Positions 56,050 through 64,000 of a stretch of DNA of 64,000 nucleotides are shown piece after piece; position 1 is the stretch's first letter; each line of letters opens with the position of its first letter. The DNA is from Clusia tigrina (lineage: Eukaryota; Arthropoda; Insecta; Diptera; Clusiidae). The translations under genes and the position numbers were made by a program. The notes beneath the pieces are model-generated. The model saw only the letters and a list, made by a program, of their open reading frames with translations, made no database searches and was not told the DNA's origin. The stretch is taken from the NCBI GenBank assembly GCA_920105625.2, contig OV050030.1, positions 115,461,261-115,525,260 on the forward strand. Reading direction: 5' to 3'.

Positions 56050-58110
56050 CAGCGGACCTCTCCTAGCTATTTCCCAATAGCGCGTCTTCGCCACTCCAGG
56101 TGGCGAAGGACATTCATAATGGCAGCAGTAGTGCCACACAGTTCTCCGGGCTCTCGAGCATATGCTGCACTATGTTCTCGGGTATCACGGTCTGTCCACA
56201 CACTCTTTTTAGTGCCTCTCTAGCAATTTTATAACGTGGGCAATAGAAGAAGACATGTTTGGCATCTTCTATCGCTGTACCTCCAAGAGGACTCTGTGCA
56301 GGTATCCCCGAAAATCTACATGACCTGTCAGCAATTGTGTGACGTAGTAATTCACCTCACCATGCAACCTTCATACCCATTGCTGTATATTGAGGATCAG
56401 CCTGCTTCTGCAGCTGTCTTTTGAGGATCTGTCTTACTGGGCTTGCAACTCTTGAAGGGTCCTCTGCTTTACAATTTCCAAGAGCTCTTCTACATTTGTC
56501 GTGTGTGTCCCTTTGGCGTGGTAGAGGTTCATCGCTTCTTTCGCTAGCAGTTTCACAGGAGTCATGCCGGCTATCACCAAGGTGGCATCTGTAGATACGG
56601 TGCGATGTACGCACATCACCCGCATCACTATTCCTGTATGCTGCCTCAATGATGCGGACGTAAGCCTTCACATCCGCATTTTCGGCCTATATTGGCGTCC
56701 CATAGAGAACAATGCATCTGACAACGTTGGGGATTATTCAACATAGAAGAGAACATATGTGTGCTGCCTTATCTCCCACGCGCCGCAGATGTTCTTTGAA
56801 GGTCCTCCGTGCGTCTATCCAGACCCCTAGGTACTTGAGGTTTGGAATCGTGGTTATGATACATCTTCCAAGATTTATTTCCACTAACTCCAATACCCTG
56901 CGGCTCAGAATCAGGATTGCCTCGGTCTTATATTCAGCCAAGCTAAGTCCAAACTTTGCAAGCCATCTTCCGACGGTAGCCACAGTTCGGTTGGCCTCTG
57001 CTACTATTTTCCAAGTATTTTGCTCTCATTCTCAATGCTATGTCATCCGCGTATCCGATAATATTCACACCATCGGGGATGCCGTCGTACATACCAGTCC
57101 AGGGTAACTGTCCAAGCACAGATTCATTGGGAACTCCTCCGATAATCTTGTGCGACTCCACACCTTTTTCGGACTCGTGGAGCAGGATCCTGTCGCTGAA
57201 GTAGCTGGCAATCATTCGCCTCAGTTAGGTGGGTACCCCAAATTATGCTTACGCGCTGGATATGCGTTCCCAGCTAATTGAGTTTAAAGCGTTTTTGACA
57301 TTTAGGGTGACCACTAGGCAATACCTCTTGCTTTCATTCCTCCATTGTTTCTCCTGGACCGCTGTTTTGACCGTCTTGTGAGCTCGTTGATGGCAACTTC
57401 TGGATGCCATATTGCCGTTTTGAGAGATGTTAATACCTTGTCCTCGCAGCATGGCAAGCTGTGCGGAGTTTGCCTAAACCATCCGTCCACCAGTAGACAG
57501 GTTTATGCCACCCACCATATGCTCTCCTGGCCATTGTCGCGTCGCCGGCGTTTTCTACCTTTCTTGCCAGCTGGTTCGTCATTTCTTCTGCATTGCCTTC
57601 CAGCACCAAATCTTCAATCATCATTGCTAGGACGTCTTTTTCAAGGCTGTTTGTCCTCCAGACTTTCAATATCGGACCTATCCGCTGCCGTTTCCAGGGC
57701 TTCTACAGTTCCAAGATGATAGCTGGGTGGTCGCTGTGGATGTATATGTCACTCACCAGCGTTCAAAGCACCAGCAATTACTACTGGGTTCCTGCCGCGT
57801 GCATCTAGAACAAGTCTGTCCGCTGCCGACTCAAACTCATTCGTAGTTTGGCTTGGTGCCATGTAGCAACTTCAGACCGTGTTTCCACCTATGTGTGCTC
57901 TGACATAGCTTTCATCCCTCCTGACGTCCTTGAGTTGAGGTGGCGTGACTCCACATACCCATATTGCAGCTTGGCAAGTGTTGTCCTCGACCCAGACGAT
58001 ACCGCTCACTAAGCACAGCGGCGTCGACCTTGTGATCCCTCACAGTCAGTTCACGAAGGTTTTGTGCAGCTGCGCAGTGATTGAGGTGAGGCTGGAGTAA
58101 CTTCATTTTG
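56050..58110 (-). pseudogene. R1-clade ORF2: endonuclease and RT remnants
   Basis: Endonuclease start LLQPHLNHCAAAQNLRELTVRDHKVDAAVLSERY (58106), AAIWVCGVTPPQLKDV, SYVRAHIGGNTV, RLVLDARGRNPVVIAGALNAGE (the GDFNAWS motif is altered). Most RT fingers are gone. The remaining RT holds GVNIIGYADDIALRM (57060, catalytic YADD), VGRWLAKFGLSLAEYKTEAILI (56983) and LKYLGVWIDARRTFKEHLRRV. C-terminal: AYVRIIEAAYRNS, VMCVHRTVSTDATLVIAGMTPVKLL, EVNYYVTQLLTGH. Many stops and shifts. Confidence 0.8.
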
Positions 58111-58120
58111 AGCGTTTTGA

Positions 58121-59144
58121 CTATTCTACTGCTTGCTTATAGGCAGGGAATGTTCTGCATCCTGTCGAGTGCTCCGTAACCTTGTGGTCTTTGGCCTTGC
58201 AGAGTGCATAGGTTGGGCTTTTGCTACACCCGGTGGCGTTGTTGCCTTCGGCGCCGTATCTGTAGCACCGATAGCGCCAGTTCTCCTTGCTGCTGCACTT
58301 TTTGGCAATATGCTCAAACTCCATACACCTGTAGCAACATGTGGGTACTATCTTTTCACACACCTAACAAGAGTTCCACCCGACTCTCAGTTTTACGGCC
58401 AGTAGAGGCGCGGGGGCCAGAGGGGGCAAACTGAAGGTTGCCGTTTGCGTGCCTCCGTACGCTTTCCGGAGGGACCTAGTCGCCGTCACGGGAAGCTTTT
58501 CGAAATTGCTCAGCAGCTTGCACAGCGCTTCGTGAACATCCTCTACTGTGGTAATCTCGTCCAAATCCTTTACTTCCAGCAGCATCTCCTTGGTGAGTTG
58601 ACGCACCTCTACGCTACTCTCCATTGTATTTGCTACCGCCTCCCGCAGAGTGACCGTTTTCGGATCCACTGTCGTGACTAATCCGAGTAGCAGCTAACCT
58701 TTCGCGGTCTTTCTTATTTTCTGGACATTGTCGCCGAATTCCCAGGCTCCGTCTTTATCCTCCGCAAGATCTCCGCATAGGTTGTGACCCCCGACCCCTT
58801 GATGACAATTGCATCAGGTCTGGTCGGCTTCGCTTTAGAGAGTATTTTCGGCTTTCCCCGTGGGCGAGCACGAACCACCGCCCATTCTGGATTTTTGACC
58901 ACTGCATAAGGTTTACCCACTTTTGACTTGTTGGTATTCTTACTTGTGGCGGTCTTCACCATTGCCGCCCTTGCCGCATCCTCTTCTGCATTTTGGGTAC
59001 TGCTCGGTTCGTCGGGCTGGTTCCATCGTCCTCTCCGTTTTCGCGGGGACGCTTAGACATTGCAAAGGAATCCGCGTAGTTTCTTGCCAGTGGCAAGGCG
59101 CTGGCTTGGACATCCTTGTCCTCCTGTGCTTTGCAGATTTGCAC
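58121..59144 (-). pseudogene. R1-clade ORF1 (gag) with three Cys/His knuckles
   Basis: KRPRENGEDDGTSPTN, then by frameshift SKVGKPYAVVKNPEWAVVRARP, PTRPDAIVIKGSGVTTYAEIL, then another frame VDPKTVTLREAVANTMESS, FEKLPVTATRSLRKAYGGTQTA. Last the knuckles CYRCMEFEHIAKKC, CYRYGAEGNNATGC (second Cys replaced by Tyr) and CKAKDHKVTEHSTGC. Typical R1 Gag architecture. Confidence 0.8.
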
Positions 59145-59170
59145 CTCCTTATCGCCTCGCTGCAGTAGTG

Positions 59171-61941
<2,771 letters not shown>

Positions 61942-64000
61942 TTAGGGAAAAACAGTTCCCACAACTCGGCCATTCTGATTTTCATTCGCCTCGAATGTGT
62001 CATCGCTATCATCTTCTTCGTATTGAACCCAAGGCTTCATAAATTCAGCACAACTAGATGTTTTCATGGGACCGTCGTAGCAATTACCTGTTCGAATTAA
62101 ATCATAAGAATTTTTTAGTTTAACCCCTGTTACCTCATAAGGTCCCAAATATTTTGGTTTGAGCTTCAAACCACCGCCCAGTTGAGTCCTTTTGATGGCT
62201 ACCAGATCACCAACTTTATATTTTCGTGCTGGTTTCCGCTTACGATCGTATGACTTCTTATTTTCTGCTTGGATTTGCAGGATGTGCTCTTTTGCCTGCT
62301 GACGTAGTTTGTTTCGTTGGTCATCGAATTGCTTCACAATTTCAGCTTCGATAAGCTCTTTGATATGCAAGTCGTCTTTCATCCGCATTTTCACACCGGT
62401 CATTAGCTCAAAGGGTGTTGCGTGCGTACTTCGTGAAAATGAAGCATTCATTAGCTGCTGTACCGCCTGCACGTGTTTGTACCATTTCGTTGGTTCCCCA
62501 AGACTAAGTTTCGCAAGGACGCTAGCGATCACGGCATTCATTCTTTCAATTTGTCCATTGACGCGTGGTAGGCCAGTCGTTATCAGAAAATGCTTGATGT
62601 TTTGTTCGCTACAATAGTTCTTGAAATCTTCACTGGTGAACGCAGAGCCTCGATCAGATACGATGCTGGCTGGATTCCCAAATATTTGGCTTTGCGTTTG
62701 AAGTTTTTGAATCAAATCTTTCGCTGACGTCGTTTTTGTGGGATACAACCAAATAAATTTTGTGAAAGCATCCACAACTGCTAATATGTGATTGTAAAGT
62801 TTGTTCGTCGACTCAAGTGGCCCAAGAAAATCCACATGGTACGTCTGCAACGGAGTTTCGCCTTTACTGATAGGATGAAGTTCTCCTTCCATTTTGCCAC
62901 GTTTTCGATTACATAGAATACAATGAATACAACAAGATATTACTCCTTGTATCTTCTCTTCAAGCCTCGGTATATAGAAATCTCTTGATACGAGTTCCTT
63001 TGTCTTCTTCACCGCAAAGTGTCCTTTGTCATGTACTTGCCGAATAATATTGGTTTGCATCTCTTCAGGTATGACAACAAGTTCTCGTTCATCCTTTAGC
63101 TTATGAATAACGTCGCCTTTCAAAAAATATCCATCATAATTTGGCTTGTCACGAAGAATTTCTCTTATTGCAATCAATTTGTCATCTCTGCTTTGAGCGT
63201 TTCTAATTTCACATAAAATATTTGATTCGTTAATCATCATAATCGGATATCGACTTAAAGCGTCGACATGTCGCATCTGGGATCCTGATCGGTGTTCCAC
63301 AGTATAATCGTATTCCTCAAGCAGCAAAACCCATCGCGCTACTCTTGTACACAAATCCTTTTTTGTTAAGGTCTTCGTAAACGCGTTACAATCGGTGACG
63401 AGCTTGAAATGTAGGCCAAGAAGATATATACGAAACTTCTTCACTGCTTCGACTACTGCCAACACCTCCAGCTCATAACTCGAGTACTTTTTCTCAGCTT
63501 CAGTGGTTTTTTTGCTCATAAAGTACACCGGATGCAGGTTGCCATCATCAAATGCCCTTTGCAACAGTACGGCTCCATATCCATGCATCGAAGCATCCGT
63601 GTGAACCTCAGTTTCCGAATTCTGATTGAATATCCTCAGCGTCGGCTTATTGCATAAAGCATGTTTTATCGCGTTAAATGAAGAAATCTGTTCTTTTCCC
63701 ATTTCAAATCTTTTGTCTTTCTTTTTTAAATCTGTTAGTGGTTTAGCCATCGTTGAAAATCCTTGAACGAACTTTCGGAAATAGGTAGCCAGTCCGATGG
63801 AACTTTCCAACTCTTTCAAATTTTCTGGTAACTTGAATTTCTTTATTGCTTCGATTTTGGCTGGCGTTGGTGAAATCGTGTGCTTCTCTATGACATGTCC
63901 CAAAAATTCGACACGTTTTCTCAAAAATTGGCATTTTTTCATATTGATCTCTAGGCCATAATCTCTGCACAGCAAAAACACTTCTTCTAGACGCTGTATT
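61942..64000 (-). CDS. Ty3/gypsy pol: RT thumb, RNase H, integrase (open, partial at window edge)
   Basis: At least 686 codons open from the window edge to the stop at 61942. RT tail: [56 protein letters not shown]. RNase [18 protein letters not shown] (Asp), [19 protein letters not shown] (Glu), LVTDCNAF (Asp), VDALSRYP. Integrase: HHCC finger [10 protein letters not shown]...CIHCILC, first Asp YHVDFLGPL, second IVSDRGSAF, Glu [10 protein letters not shown]; then a C-terminal GPY-type domain ([27 protein letters not shown]). No env follows. All visible catalytic residues are present with no stop, the only element here in that condition. Gag, protease and most of RT lie outside the window. 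Confidence 0.9.
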   Translation of the reverse strand, partial: IQRLEEVFLLCRDYGLEINMKKCQFLRKRVEFLGHVIEKHTISPTPAKIEAIKKFKLPENLKELESSIGLATYFRKFVQGFSTMAKPLTDLKKKDKRFEMGKEQISSFNAIKHALCNKPTLRIFNQNSETEVHTDASMHGYGAVLLQRAFDDGNLHPVYFMSKKTTEAEKKYSSYELEVLAVVEAVKKFRIYLLGLHFKLVTDCNAFTKTLTKKDLCTRVARWVLLLEEYDYTVEHRSGSQMRHVDALSRYPIMMINESNILCEIRNAQSRDDKLIAIREILRDKPNYDGYFLKGDVIHKLKDERELVVIPEEMQTNIIRQVHDKGHFAVKKTKELVSRDFYIPRLEEKIQGVISCCIHCILCNRKRGKMEGELHPISKGETPLQTYHVDFLGPLESTNKLYNHILAVVDAFTKFIWLYPTKTTSAKDLIQKLQTQSQIFGNPASIVSDRGSAFTSEDFKNYCSEQNIKHFLITTGLPRVNGQIERMNAVIASVLAKLSLGEPTKWYKHVQAVQQLMNASFSRSTHATPFELMTGVKMRMKDDLHIKELIEAEIVKQFDDQRNKLRQQAKEHILQIQAENKKSYDRKRKPARKYKVGDLVAIKRTQLGGGLKLKPKYLGPYEVTGVKLKNSYDLIRTGNCYDGPMKTSSCAEFMKPWVQYEEDDSDDTFEANENQNGRVVGTVFP

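Larger units (their letters stand above)
55936..59165 (-). mobile_element. R1-clade LINE, degraded
   Basis: Minus-strand non-LTR element with ORF1 (59144 down to about 58121) and ORF2 (about 58110 down to about 56050). The GC content is clearly higher than its neighbours. It is not in an rDNA context here, so it is either an R1-clade family without 28S specificity or a displaced fragment. Confidence 0.78.

Overview
The window looks like dipteran (fly) repeat-rich DNA. It is AT-rich, about 2 kb of it is pure (AT)n, and essentially every recognisable coding stretch belongs to a transposable element. The families present are Jockey, R1, RTE and RNase H-bearing I/LOA-type LINEs, BEL/Pao, Ty1/copia, Ty3/gypsy, an env-bearing errantivirus of the 17.6/297/gypsy type, and several Tc1/mariner-like elements. 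This mixture fits a higher fly; a tephritid or drosophilid relative is plausible but the species cannot be proven here. I found no host gene, rRNA, tRNA or CRISPR. Nearly all elements are broken. The exception is the gypsy pol reading frame at the right edge, which is open and keeps all the catalytic residues that can be seen.

Layout. 1-1.5 kb: 5' end of a Jockey LINE (-). 1.5-3.85 kb: BEL/Pao remnant (+). 3.96-5.24 kb: mariner-like element (+). 5.4-7.7 kb: three (AT)n arrays with a truncated mariner between two of them. 7.7-40.5 kb: a nested composite present twice in tandem. 40.5-43.3 kb: Jockey pieces (+) interrupted by a dispersed repeat with GCCACGCCCA cores. 43.6-46 kb: a possible BEL integrase scrap, a gypsy gag fragment and two abutting mariner-like elements. 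46.85-51.36 kb: a copia element with both LTRs. 51.4-55.7 kb: LINE fragment, Jockey (-), and a second copy of the first mariner family. 55.9-59.2 kb: R1 LINE (-). 59.2-60 kb: Jockey 3' end (-) with poly(A). 60-61.8 kb: two (AT)n arrays around a mariner 3' end. 61.8-64 kb: Ty3/gypsy pol (-).

The main structural story is 7.7-40.5 kb. A minus-strand gypsy element carries an RTE LINE in its leader (13-bp target duplication) and an RNase H-bearing LINE between RT and RNase H (12-bp target duplication). The order on the minus strand is LINE / RNase H-env-PPT-LTR-PBS-gag-PR-RT / LINE / RNase H-env-PPT-LTR-PBS-gag-PR-RT / LINE. This is a tandem array with single shared LTRs, as unequal exchange between the two LTRs of one element would give. 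The left unit also contains a 7.4-kb errantivirus; the right unit has the clean empty site. By hand alignment most of the two units is about 99.5% identical, but the stretches flanking the errantivirus, and one stretch inside the LINE, differ by roughly 4-8%. This suggests patchy gene conversion.

By base count, most of the retroelement DNA lies on the minus strand. A gene-free, orientation-biased pile of nested elements is the kind of locus that can act as a one-strand piRNA cluster. That is a hypothesis which small-RNA data could test.
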